From assembly GCF_011038645.2 (NCBI RefSeq), contig NZ_CP064955.1:1612001-1676000 (forward strand): 64,000 bases of DNA, read 5' to 3'. Made by a program: the position numbers and the translations under genes. Of this stretch, positions 48,449 to 57,117 are shown in pieces; position 1 is the stretch's first letter, and the number at the start of each line of letters is the position of its first letter. This DNA is from Corynebacterium qintianiae (lineage in GTDB: Bacteria > Actinomycetota > Actinomycetes > Mycobacteriales > Mycobacteriaceae). The notes under the pieces were generated by a model. That model saw only the letters and a list, made by a program, of their open reading frames with translations. It was not told the origin of the DNA and did no database searches.

Positions 48449-49930
48449 ATGACGTCACGCAGGGCCGCCGGGGTGCTTCTCGCCGTCGCCGCGCTCGCCC
48501 CGCTCCCCGCCTGCACCTCCTCGGCTGACATCGCAGGCCGTAACGGCCAGCTGGTGGTAGCCACGCAAGCCCCGCCCGCAGGTCTGGACTTCACCACCAC
48601 AGGCGGCGCCGCCGCACCTCAGGCGCTCATGGGCAACATCTACGAAACGCTCGTGCGTATCGACGACTCCGGGCAACCCCAGCCTTTCCTCGCCGAAAGC
48701 TGGGAGGAAAGCGCCGACGGCACCCAGTACGTCTTCCACCTCCGCGACGGTGTGACGTTCTCCAACGGCAAGGAATTCACCGCCGACGACGCCGCGTTTT
48801 CCATCGCCTACGTCCGAGACAACTGGACAAACGCGCTCAAGTCGCAGATGGCCCCGGTCGCGGACGTCGAGGCGGTGGACGCCAGGACGCTGAGGGTGAC
48901 ACTGGAGAGGCCGTCGAATAGCTGGCTGTGGTCGATGGGCACGCTGACGGGCGCAATGATGACGCCCGACTCAATCCCCCGCCTCGCCACCGACCCGCTG
49001 GGCACCGGCCCGTACCGGCTGGCGCGTTTCGACGTCGGCGAGTCTGTCTCCTTCGCCAAACGCGATGATTACTGGGGCGGAAACGTCACCCACGACGCGC
49101 AGATCCGCTACTTTGACGACTCGACCGCCGCCGTCAACGCGCTGCGCGTCGGAGACGCCGACGTGGTGTGGTCGATGCAGGCCCCGCAACTTCTGGACAC
49201 TCTGCCCGAGGATATCGGCGTGGAGGTTGGCACCACCAACGGCGAGGTGCTGTTCTCCATGAACAACCGCGCTGCGCCCTTCGACGACCCCGCGGTGCGC
49301 CAGGCCGCCGCGCACGCAATCGACCGCGACGCCCTCAACCAGGTTGTCTACAACGGCCTGGCCACCGACACCGGTGGGGCGCCCGTGCCTCCGACCGACC
49401 CGTGGTTCACGGGCCGCGACTACTACCCCTTCGACCCGGACGCGGCGCGCGCGCTGCTCGCCGGGCGCACCCCGGAGGTCACCATCACCGTGCCGAACCT
49501 CCCCTACGCACAGACCGCGAGCGAGCTGATCTTCTCTCAGCTGCGCGACGTCGGGTTTCGCGTCAAGCTCGAAACCGTCGAGTTCCCTGCCGTTTGGCTC
49601 GGCCAGGTGCTCAAGGGCCACGATTACCAGGCGTCGTTGGTGGCGCACGTGGAGCCGCGCGACATCCCGATGCTGTTTGGCAACCCGGACTACTACCTCG
49701 GCTACGACTCGCCGCGCACCCAGGACCTGATTGCGGCCGCTGAGACCGGCGGCGTGAGCGAACAGGAGGCGAACATGGAGGCCGCGGTCGACCAGATCAT
49801 GGCGGACACCGCCTCCCTCACACTGGTCAATGCGCCAAATATTGTGCTGCTCGCGCCGGGAGTGACCGGGGTGAACCCGAACGTGGTCACCGACGGGTTG
49901 CCGCTGCGCACCATCGAGGTGGCCAGATGA
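48449..49930 (+). CDS. ABC transporter substrate-binding lipoprotein (peptide/nickel family)
   Basis: 493 residues; signal peptide with lipobox PLPAC|TS, then SBP family 5 domain: GNIYETLVRID, ESADGTQYVFHLRDGVTFSNG, GTGPYRLARF, FDDPAVRQAAAHAIDRD. TAATCT box 8 bases before ATG 48449. First gene of a four-gene importer operon; the next start overlaps its stop by 4 bases. Confidence 0.92.
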   Translation: MTSRRAAGVLLAVAALAPLPACTSSADIAGRNGQLVVATQAPPAGLDFTTTGGAAAPQALMGNIYETLVRIDDSGQPQPFLAESWEESADGTQYVFHLRDGVTFSNGKEFTADDAAFSIAYVRDNWTNALKSQMAPVADVEAVDARTLRVTLERPSNSWLWSMGTLTGAMMTPDSIPRLATDPLGTGPYRLARFDVGESVSFAKRDDYWGGNVTHDAQIRYFDDSTAAVNALRVGDADVVWSMQAPQLLDTLPEDIGVEVGTTNGEVLFSMNNRAAPFDDPAVRQAAAHAIDRDALNQVVYNGLATDTGGAPVPPTDPWFTGRDYYPFDPDAARALLAGRTPEVTITVPNLPYAQTASELIFSQLRDVGFRVKLETVEFPAVWLGQVLKGHDYQASLVAHVEPRDIPMLFGNPDYYLGYDSPRTQDLIAAAETGGVSEQEANMEAAVDQIMADTASLTLVNAPNIVLLAPGVTGVNPNVVTDGLPLRTIEVAR

Positions 49931-50865
49931 TTGCCCGCACCCTGCTAAACACCCTGCTACGCGCGCTGGCCCGCTTCGCGCTGCTGCTCGTCCTAGCCAG
50001 CCTCATTATTTTCCTGCTGCTGCGCGCGGTGCCCGGCGACCCGGCGCGCGTCGCCCTGGGAGTGACCGCCACCGACGAGGCCGTCGCCGCGCTGGCTGCC
50101 CAGCTCGGCACCGACCGGCCTCTGCCCGCGCAATACCTTGACTGGATGGGCGGGTTGATCACGGGTGACTTCGGCGTCTCGCTTGCCAGCCGCACTGACA
50201 TCACCCCGACCGTGATCGAGCGCGCCGGTGTCTCGCTGACGCTGACCGTTCTGGCGATGGCGCTCTCGCTATCCATTGCCGTGCCGCTCGGCGTCTACCT
50301 GGCCCGGCGCGGCGACCGCCCCGACGGGATCGTCGTCGCCGGGCTCACCCAGCTGGGCATAGCCGTGCCCAGCTTCCTCGTCGGCATCCTCGCCGTCGCA
50401 CTGTTCTCGGTGCGCCTCGGCTGGCTGCCAGCCAACGGCTCGGGCACCGCCGCCCACCTCGTCCTCCCGGTGCTGGCGCTCACCCTCGTGCAGGCCGCTA
50501 TCCTGACGCGCTACGTGCGCCGCGCGATCGTCGATGAAATGGGCAAGGACTATGTCAGGACGGCGCGGGCAAGGGGGGCGTCGCTAAGCAACGCCCTCTA
50601 CCGCCACGCCTTGAAGAACGCCGCGCTGCCCGTGCTCACCGTCACCGGCATTCAGCTGTCCAGTCTGATCGTGGGCGCCGTCGTCATCGAGCGGGTCTTC
50701 GCCATCCCCGGCCTGGGCACCATGCTTCTCGACGCCGTGGCAAACCGCGACCTCACCACCGTGCAAACCGTGATGATGCTGCTCGTGGCGTTCACGCTGC
50801 TGGTCAACCTCGCGGTCGACCTGCTCAACGCGCTTATCGACCCGCGGATCCGGAGGAACGCATGA
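49927..50865 (+). CDS. ABC transporter permease (DppB type)
   Basis: 312 residues, six transmembrane helices, N-terminal LLLRAVPGDPARVALG and the EAA-loop region DYVRTARARGASLSNALYRHALKNA that contacts the ATPase. Overlaps both neighbouring genes by 4 bases. Confidence 0.92.
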   Translation: MIARTLLNTLLRALARFALLLVLASLIIFLLLRAVPGDPARVALGVTATDEAVAALAAQLGTDRPLPAQYLDWMGGLITGDFGVSLASRTDITPTVIERAGVSLTLTVLAMALSLSIAVPLGVYLARRGDRPDGIVVAGLTQLGIAVPSFLVGILAVALFSVRLGWLPANGSGTAAHLVLPVLALTLVQAAILTRYVRRAIVDEMGKDYVRTARARGASLSNALYRHALKNAALPVLTVTGIQLSSLIVGAVVIERVFAIPGLGTMLLDAVANRDLTTVQTVMMLLVAFTLLVNLAVDLLNALIDPRIRRNA

Positions 50866-51644
50866 CGCCGCCACGCAAGGCCGGGCTCGGCATCGTCGCG
50901 TTCGTGGTGCTCGCCGCGCTGCTGTCGACGGTGTGGACACCCTACGACCCGCTGCAGGCGGCGCCCGACATTCGGCTGCAGGGACCATCGGTTGCGCACT
51001 GGATGGGCACTGACCAGTTCGGCCGCGACATACTGTCGCGCGTCATGCACGGCGCACGCCTGACCTTGGTGGTCTCCCTAAGTGCGGTGGCGCTTTCTGC
51101 TCTCGTCGGCGTGCCGCTCGGGATCTGGGCCGGGATGCGCCGCGGCGCTGTCGAAACCCTGGTCATGCGTGCCAACGACCTTTTGCTGGCCTTCCCCGCA
51201 CTGCTTCTGGCCATCGTGTTCACCGCCGTTTTCGGCGCCTCGATCTGGATTGTGGTCCTCGCCATCGGCATCGCCGGAATCCCCGGTTTTGCGCGCGTGG
51301 CCAGGGTGGGCGCCCTGCAGGTGATGAGCCAGGACTACATCCTCGCGGCGCGGGTGTCCAAGGTGGCGCCGTTGAAGATCGCGCGCACCCACGTTCTGCC
51401 CAACATCTGGCCAGTCGTCCTGGTCCAAATCTCGGTCGCGCTGGCCCTGGCCATTCTCGCAGAGGCGGGCCTGTCCTTCCTCGGTTTGGGCACCCCCGCG
51501 CCCTACGCGTCGTGGGGGCGGATGCTCCAGGCTTCACAGCCGTACTTGGCCACCAACCCGCACCTGGCACTGTGGCCCGGGCTGGCCATCGCGCTGACCG
51601 TGCTCGGTTTCAACCTGATCGGAGGCGGCCGTGATCAGCGTTAA
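50862..51644 (+). CDS. ABC transporter permease (DppC type)
   Basis: 260 residues, with HWMGTDQFGRDILSRVMHGAR and the EAA loop DYILAARVSKVAPLKIARTHVLPN split into two parts, typical of the DppC/NikC family. Slightly shorter than usual and ends in LIGGGRDQR; its last 14 bases overlap the ATPase gene. Confidence 0.91.
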   Translation: MTPPRKAGLGIVAFVVLAALLSTVWTPYDPLQAAPDIRLQGPSVAHWMGTDQFGRDILSRVMHGARLTLVVSLSAVALSALVGVPLGIWAGMRRGAVETLVMRANDLLLAFPALLLAIVFTAVFGASIWIVVLAIGIAGIPGFARVARVGALQVMSQDYILAARVSKVAPLKIARTHVLPNIWPVVLVQISVALALAILAEAGLSFLGLGTPAPYASWGRMLQASQPYLATNPHLALWPGLAIALTVLGFNLIGGGRDQR

Positions 51645-52983
51645 AAGCCTGACAATCGACGGCATCCTCGACAACATCACCTTCGATGTCGCGCGCGGTG
51701 AGCGCGTCGGCATCATCGGCGAGTCCGGCTCAGGAAAGTCCATGACGGCGCTGGCCATCATGGGGCTTATCGACGCCCTCCCCGTACGCGGTTCCGTGAC
51801 CGTCGACGGCACCGAGATGGTGGGTACGCCCGACCGCGTGCGCCGCCGCGTGCGCGGCGAGAGCGTAGCCATGATCTTCCAGGAGCCGATGACGGCGCTG
51901 GACCCGCTGATGACGGTGAGCCGGCAGGTCTCCCGCGACCAGGTGCGCGCCCGCGCCCTGCTGCAGGAAGTGGGCGTCGATCGGCCGGGGGCGTACCCGC
52001 ACGAGCTCTCCGGCGGGCAACGCCAACGCGTGCTCATCGCCGCCGCTCTCGCCCAGGACCCCGATATCCTCATCTGCGACGAACCCACCACGGCCCTCGA
52101 CGTGACGGTGCAGAAGCAGATCCTCGAGTTGATCGACCGCATCGTGGCCGCCCGCGGCATGGGGCTCATTTTCATCTCCCACGACCTCGCGGTGGTCAAC
52201 CGCATGACCGACCGCGTCTTGGTGTTCAAGGATGGCCGGATCGTCGCGCCCGATTCGGAGTACGCCCACTCGCTGCACGAGGCCTCCCGCCCTGGCCCGC
52301 CTGCCACCCCGCGCTACCTCGGTGAACCGGTAGTCACGCTGACCGATGTCACACTGACCCGCGGCGCGACCCGCGCGCTTAGTTCTGTCTCGCTCTCCGT
52401 GCACCGCGGCGAGCGCCTCGGCATCGTCGGCGGATCCGGCTCCGGCAAGACCTCGCTGCTGCGCGTGATCGCTGGGTTGTCCGCACCTTCTTCTGGCACC
52501 GTGGCTGTCGACGGCGACGTGCAGATGGTGTTCCAGGACCCCTACTCGTCGCTTGACCCGCGCATGGAAGTGGGCGCGCAGATCCGCGAAACCGGCGTCG
52601 ACGCCGCACGCGCCGACGAGGTACTCGGGCAGGTGGGCCTCGCTGACACGGGCACGCGGCTCCCGCGCGAGTTCTCCGGCGGGCAGCGCCAGCGCATCTC
52701 CATCGCGCGCGCCGCCGCAACCCGGCCCGCCATCACGCTCGCCGACGAGCCCGTCTCCGCCCTCGACGTCACCGTGCGCAGCCACGTGCTCGAGCTCATC
52801 GACGACGTGGTCGGCGACAACACGCTAATCTTCGTCTCCCACGACCTCGCCGTGGTGCGCGAGCTGTGCCCCACCGTCGCCGTGATCCACGAGGGCCGCA
52901 TTGTCGAGCACGGCGCCACCGAAGAGATCTGGCGCAATCCGCAGCACCCGTACACGCGGGCGCTGCTGGAATCCGTGCTTTAG
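51631..52983 (+). CDS. ABC transporter ATPase, DppD–DppF fused
   Basis: 450 residues with two complete ATPase domains: first Walker A GESGSGKSMTAL, signature LSGGQRQRVLI, Walker B LICDEPTTALD, and second Walker A GGSGSGKTSLLR, signature FSGGQRQRISI, Walker B LADEPVSALD. Such fusions are common in Actinobacteria. Both domains lack the long C-terminal extension of peptide-importer ATPases, giving a compact protein. The importer's substrate could be peptides, nickel or opines. Confidence 0.92.
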   Translation: MISVKSLTIDGILDNITFDVARGERVGIIGESGSGKSMTALAIMGLIDALPVRGSVTVDGTEMVGTPDRVRRRVRGESVAMIFQEPMTALDPLMTVSRQVSRDQVRARALLQEVGVDRPGAYPHELSGGQRQRVLIAAALAQDPDILICDEPTTALDVTVQKQILELIDRIVAARGMGLIFISHDLAVVNRMTDRVLVFKDGRIVAPDSEYAHSLHEASRPGPPATPRYLGEPVVTLTDVTLTRGATRALSSVSLSVHRGERLGIVGGSGSGKTSLLRVIAGLSAPSSGTVAVDGDVQMVFQDPYSSLDPRMEVGAQIRETGVDAARADEVLGQVGLADTGTRLPREFSGGQRQRISIARAAATRPAITLADEPVSALDVTVRSHVLELIDDVVGDNTLIFVSHDLAVVRELCPTVAVIHEGRIVEHGATEEIWRNPQHPYTRALLESVL

Positions 52984-52989
52984 GACGCT

Positions 52990-53139
52990 CTAGCGCGTCA
53001 CGTACAACATGAGCGCCGGGTTGAGCACATGCTCCTCCACCCGCTCTAAAACACTGGTCAGCTGGTCGAAGCTGTCCAGCTCAGCGTGGCTGAGCTCTAC
53101 CTGTTCGCGGAGAAAAGGTGTCTGCATGTGCCTCATCAT
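52990..53139 (-). CDS. possible 49-residue protein coupled to the upstream hydrolase gene
   Basis: Reads MMRHMQTPFLREQVELSHAE and continues as an amphipathic, acidic helix ending LMLYVTR. The ATG overlaps the stop of the hydrolase gene (ATGA), and the ORF ends 6 bases from the convergent importer operon. No motif. Could be a chance ORF; real-gene evidence is the overlap and normal codon use. Confidence 0.4.
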   Translation of the reverse strand: MMRHMQTPFLREQVELSHAELDSFDQLTSVLERVEEHVLNPALMLYVTR

Positions 53140-54302
53140 AACCCTGCCATGGACATGAGCGCGCCCATGACGTCCCGACCGTGCTTGCGCAGGCCGTCGT
53201 GCTGCCACTCGGATGTCTCGTGGACGCGCGCGCCGAGAATGTCGGCGGTCTCCAGGGACAGTTCACGCGGAACGTAAATGTCGTCGGTGTAGACCACTGC
53301 GGCCGCGCTGCCTGCCCGGCCCAGGCCCGGGTAAAGGTTGGGCCAGTCATCCTTCAGCGCCAATTCCTCCGCAACCTGCTTGAACGGGCGCAGCGCCGGG
53401 TCCTCGTCGAATTGGAAGGGGAAGATGTGCTCTCCGGTGAGGTAGAACTCGGCGTCGTCGGGCGAGGCGTCCGGTGCGAAGCCGTCCAGCGTCTCGGAGA
53501 CGCGCTGCGCCGACCACGCCGTCGCGCCGGGGACCGTGCCGCCGTAGATGGACTCGTGGACCGCCGCGTAGAGCGGGGCTCGCTCGAAACTGACGTGGTC
53601 GCCCACCTCCGCGAGGAAGTCCGTGCGCAGCCGTCCGCTGGGGTGGAACGGCTCCTCCAGCAAATTCGCCAGTACCTCGAAGCCGTCCTCCCGGCCCAGG
53701 TTCGCGCCCACGGTGCGGAAGCGCCGGGAGCTCAACCGCTCGCCCGTGGGCAGTAACTCCTCGGAGTTGTCCAGGTGGCGGCACACCTCGCGGACCATCT
53801 TCTCCGCCCACGGTATTTCGGCGTAAAAGGCCAGGTGCCGCGCCCTGAGCTTGGCAAACGTCGCCCGGTACACCTCATCCACCCCGCGCGTCACCGTCGG
53901 GAGGCCGCCGGTGAAAAACGCGTGCCGCACGCTCTCCGGTTTCACCGCCAGGTAGTGGGTCAGGCAGAACCCCCCGAAGGATTGGCCGAGCACGTCCCAG
54001 CGCTCCACGCCGAGCTCTTGCCTGACCGCCTCGGCGTCGGCCACGATGTTGTCGGCTCTCAAGGAGCCGAGGGTGGGGGCGTCGATTAGCGAGGGCTCGG
54101 CCCTGTCAATGCGGGTGGAGCGGCCGGTGCCGCGCTGGTCGAGCAGCACCACCCGGTAGTGCTCGAGCGCCGCGGCAACCCACTCGAAGCGCTCCCGTGG
54201 GCTCGGAAAACCCGGCCCGCCCTGGAGAAACACGAGCGCCGGCTTGTCCTTGTCGCCAAGCACGCGTGCGAAGATAGTGAACCCGTCGCGCTGAATCTGC
54301 AT
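53136..54302 (-). CDS. proline iminopeptidase-like alpha/beta hydrolase (S33)
   Basis: Removes N-terminal proline from peptides, or acts on similar substrates. 388 residues: oxyanion motif FLQGGPGFPSPRERF, LLDQRGTGRSTRID, nucleophile LGQSFGGFCLTHY, and C-terminal Asp/His region DDIYVPRELSLE…ETSEWQHDGLR. The long cap and length near 390 match the larger bacterial iminopeptidases. Start 54302 gives the family N-terminus MQIQRDGFTIFARV. Confidence 0.9.
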   Translation of the reverse strand: MQIQRDGFTIFARVLGDKDKPALVFLQGGPGFPSPRERFEWVAAALEHYRVVLLDQRGTGRSTRIDRAEPSLIDAPTLGSLRADNIVADAEAVRQELGVERWDVLGQSFGGFCLTHYLAVKPESVRHAFFTGGLPTVTRGVDEVYRATFAKLRARHLAFYAEIPWAEKMVREVCRHLDNSEELLPTGERLSSRRFRTVGANLGREDGFEVLANLLEEPFHPSGRLRTDFLAEVGDHVSFERAPLYAAVHESIYGGTVPGATAWSAQRVSETLDGFAPDASPDDAEFYLTGEHIFPFQFDEDPALRPFKQVAEELALKDDWPNLYPGLGRAGSAAAVVYTDDIYVPRELSLETADILGARVHETSEWQHDGLRKHGRDVMGALMSMAGL

Positions 54303-54311
54303 GCGGCCGAT

Positions 54312-54319
54312 GTTATAGG
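54312..54319. promoter_or_regulatory. overlapping divergent -10 boxes
   Basis: GTTATAGG contains plus-strand TATAGG (54314-54319), 9 bases before GTG 54329, and minus-strand TATAAC (54317-54312), 9 bases before ATG 54302. As at 13606, the two boxes overlap. Confidence 0.45.
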
Positions 54320-54328
54320 GTGGCGTTC

Positions 54329-55339
54329 GTGCCCCCTCCCACCGAGCTCCAGTACCACCGGGCCTCACGCGAGCCCGCGCTGCGGCGCAGCGGGTACAAG
54401 GCGTGGAAGCCCGCGTTGGAGATCGTTCTGGTGCTGGTGTTGTTCGTGGTGCTGCAGGCAGTGTTTGTCATCGGGTTTCTTCTCGTCGGGGTGGGCAACG
54501 GACTCGACCGGGACTGGTTCTCCGACACCATCGTGAGCGATCAGTCCGACACCAGCCCACTGAGCATGCTGTTTTACTACGGTGCGCTCGCGTTCTCGGG
54601 CTTGGGCGCGTTCATTGCCGCGTGGGCGGCGGGGCGCAAACCCGGTGCGCTGTTTTCGGTGGCGGGGCGCGTTCGCTGGCGTGTCATGGCGATTTCCCTG
54701 TGCTGGATTGGGCTACCCGCAGTGGGTTGTTTCGCTCTTGACGCCCTCGTCAACCGGGGTGTGCCTGCCCCTCTGGACCGCACGTTCTGGCTGAGCTCCC
54801 TGATTTGGGCCACCCTGATCCCGCTGCAGTGCACGGCCGAGGAGCTCATCTTTCGCGGTTGCCTCCCCCAGGCGTTGGGTGCCTGGATCCGCTCCCCGTG
54901 GGTCGTTTTCGCCATTTCCCTGCCGCTCTTTGTCGCCGGCCACGCCTACGGCCTCGCCGGGTTGGCCAGTGTCGCCGTGTTCGCCGCGCTCGCCTCGTTG
55001 CTAGTCCACCGCACCGGCGGACTCGAAGCGGCGATCGCGTTGCACTGCACCAACAACATGGCGATCTCCTACTCCGGCTTCTCCGGAATCGATTCTCTGC
55101 CGGAGGACAACAACCGGATCCTGATTACCGCGGCCGCGGTCTTGCTGCAGTACGCGGGTGCAGCGGTACTACTGTTTGTGTTGCGCGGGTACGCGCCCGC
55201 TCAGCCTTCGCACCCGCCCGGGTGGTTCCCCGGTACGGGGTGGTTCCGCGGATGGCCGCGGGTTGTGTTGCGCTTCCCGCCGACCGCCGTCGCTCATCGC
55301 CGGCGCCAATTACAGTCCTCCGGGCCCGGAGTAAGGTAG
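54329..55339 (+). CDS. CPBP-family intramembrane metalloprotease
   Basis: 336 residues with about eight transmembrane helices and the glutamic-protease-like motifs AEELIFRGCLPQ (EExxxR), LFVAGHAYGL (FxxxH) and IALHCTNNMA (HxxxN). Family members process CAAX proteins or bacteriocins and their immunity; the role here is open. A proline/arginine-rich C-terminal tail of about 40 residues follows the last helix. GTG 54320 in the same frame would add three residues. Confidence 0.88.
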   Translation: MPPPTELQYHRASREPALRRSGYKAWKPALEIVLVLVLFVVLQAVFVIGFLLVGVGNGLDRDWFSDTIVSDQSDTSPLSMLFYYGALAFSGLGAFIAAWAAGRKPGALFSVAGRVRWRVMAISLCWIGLPAVGCFALDALVNRGVPAPLDRTFWLSSLIWATLIPLQCTAEELIFRGCLPQALGAWIRSPWVVFAISLPLFVAGHAYGLAGLASVAVFAALASLLVHRTGGLEAAIALHCTNNMAISYSGFSGIDSLPEDNNRILITAAAVLLQYAGAAVLLFVLRGYAPAQPSHPPGWFPGTGWFRGWPRVVLRFPPTAVAHRRRQLQSSGPGVR

Positions 55340-55351
55340 ACCCCACCGCCG

Positions 55352-55391
55352 TACAATCCCGTCGCCCCGGTTCCTCCGGGAGCGGCTTTTT
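55352..55391 (+). promoter_or_regulatory. TACAAT promoter followed by hairpin with T-run, before the FUSC-type gene
   Basis: TACAAT (55352-55357) is a near-perfect -10 box. Right after its expected start point comes a GC hairpin (CCCGG at 55366-55370, CCGGG at 55376-55380) and TTTTT (55387-55391). The hairpin may terminate the CPBP transcript or attenuate the following gene. Confidence 0.5.
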
Positions 55392-55410
55392 CGTGGTTGA
55401 GGGGCTGCCC

Positions 55411-57117
55411 ATGAACGCTGATGAACGAACCCGCCGCGCCCTGGAGGAGGAGCCGCTTCCGCAGCGTCCCGATCCGTGGCGGCTGTTCACCGCGTACAAC
55501 TCCTCCACCCCGCGGCTACCCGGCGCTCTGCGCGCAGCCATCGCAGTCACAGTTCCCGGCGCGCTCGCCTTGGCCCTCGGCCAGGACAACGCCGCAATCC
55601 TGATCGCGTCCAGGGGTTTCGTCGTTATCTACGGCGAAGGCCACCCTTACCGCTCGCGGCTGCGTGTCTTGCTCGCAGCCGCGGTGTTGCTCGTCGCCGG
55701 TGCGACGGCGGGGGCCTTCGTCGGTTCCGTCATGTGGGCTCAACTCACCGCCGGCGGCCCGCACGCTTGGTTCCTGCTCTCCGGGATCTACACGGTGCTC
55801 ATTGCCACGGCGGGCGCGTACGTGCAAAACGCGCTGGGGTTGCGCCCGCCGGGTGTGTTCTTCGTGGTTATGGTGGCTGGCGGGTCGACGATGGTGGCTC
55901 GGCTCGGGCTGAACCCGCTCGAGGTCGGCGGGTGGGCGAGCCTCGGAGCGCTGTCGGCCGTACTCGTCGGCATGTCCGGGTGGCTGGTGCACCCGCACGG
56001 GCCGAAGCGCAACGCGGTGCGGAACGCGCAGGAGGCTGTCGCCAGCTACGTGGGCTCCCCCGCCACCGTCGGCCGGCGGCATCGGGCGCAGGCGGCCGTC
56101 GCGCAGGCATGATCCGCGCTGGGCGACGCGGGCGTAATCTCCGGCGGCCAGATCGTGCGGCCGGGCGAGCGCGATCTGGTGGAGCGCACCCTCGACGCTA
56201 ATCGACGCCTCGTGCGACGCAACGCGGAGCCCGCTTCGCCGTCAACTTCGGGCTCGGACTCGCACCCGCTTTTCGACGCCCACCGCAGCGTGATCCCCCA
56301 CACCAGGCCGTCGATGATGTACCGGCTGACGCGCTCCGACAACCGACACTCCCACACCGTGATCACGGCGGAAAAGGTCTTCCTGGCCACGCTCTTCGCG
56401 GCCGTCTCGGGTGTCGCACTCGGTTTCGACCGCCCCGACTGGGCGGTCGTTTCCGCACTGCTCATGCTGCAGTGGGGCCCGGACCGTATCCCGGGCCAGG
56501 TCCGAGGCCTGCACCGCCTCGTCGGCTCCTTGCTCGGCATCGCCCTGTTCGGAATCTTCCACCACTTCGAAGTCTCGGGGTTTTCGCTGCTGCTGGTCCT
56601 GGCGCTGTGTCAGTTCGGCGCCGAGTTCTTTGTCACCCGCAACTACGCCCTGACCGTCATCTTCACTACCCCGCTCGCGCTGCTCATGGGCGACTCGCTG
56701 GCCCAGCCGTTCGGCCAGGTCTTCACCGCCCGCACAGTCGAGGTTGTGCTCTCGATCGTTTTCGGATCTCTGTTTTTGTGGATCTGGAGGCCGCACGCCG
56801 AGCAGCGCCATCACTTCCGGCTTCAGATTCGCTGCCGCAAGGCGATGGGTTCGCTCCTCGGGGCGCTGCTGGTTACCCCACCAAGCGGGGCGAAGGAAGA
56901 GCGGCGCGACCTGCAGTACGAGCTGCTGGCGGAGCGCCAGGCCGTGAACTCGCTTGCACTGGACCACCCGGGCACTGCTCTGACAGTGTGGGCCGACCAC
57001 GTGGAAATCCAGCGGGCCGGATACGCCATCTTGGACTACTGCAGCGCCCACAACGACGAGATGCTCACGGCCGCCCAGGTCGAGGCGCTGGCGGCGCACC
57101 TGAAAAGAGTGCTGTAG
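55411..57117 (+). pseudogene. FUSC-family membrane transporter interrupted by an in-frame TGA
   Basis: One continuous reading frame from ATG 55411 to TAG 57117 is broken only by TGA at 56110-56112. Before it: 234 residues with the N-terminal hydrophobic half (LRAAIAVTVPGALALALG…VVMVAGGSTMVARLG). After it: the soluble linker and second hydrophobic half (FLATLFAAVSGVALGFDRPDWAVVSALLML…TVIFTTPLALLMGDSL). The break reads AVAQA–stop–SALGDAG; homologues have an aromatic residue in this helix, so a TGG-to-TGA change is likely. A GTG at 56155 could restart the second half. Either a nonsense pseudogene, a sequencing error, or two separately translated halves. Confidence 0.75.

Noticed and set aside
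54079..54088. GTCGATTAGC and GCTAATCGAC (near 56197) as extra copies of the dispersed word
   Set aside because: One mismatch each at a core base; kept out of the count.
55411..57117. UGA recoding (selenocysteine) in the FUSC gene
   Set aside because: No SECIS-like hairpin was evident after the TGA, and the family does not use selenocysteine.
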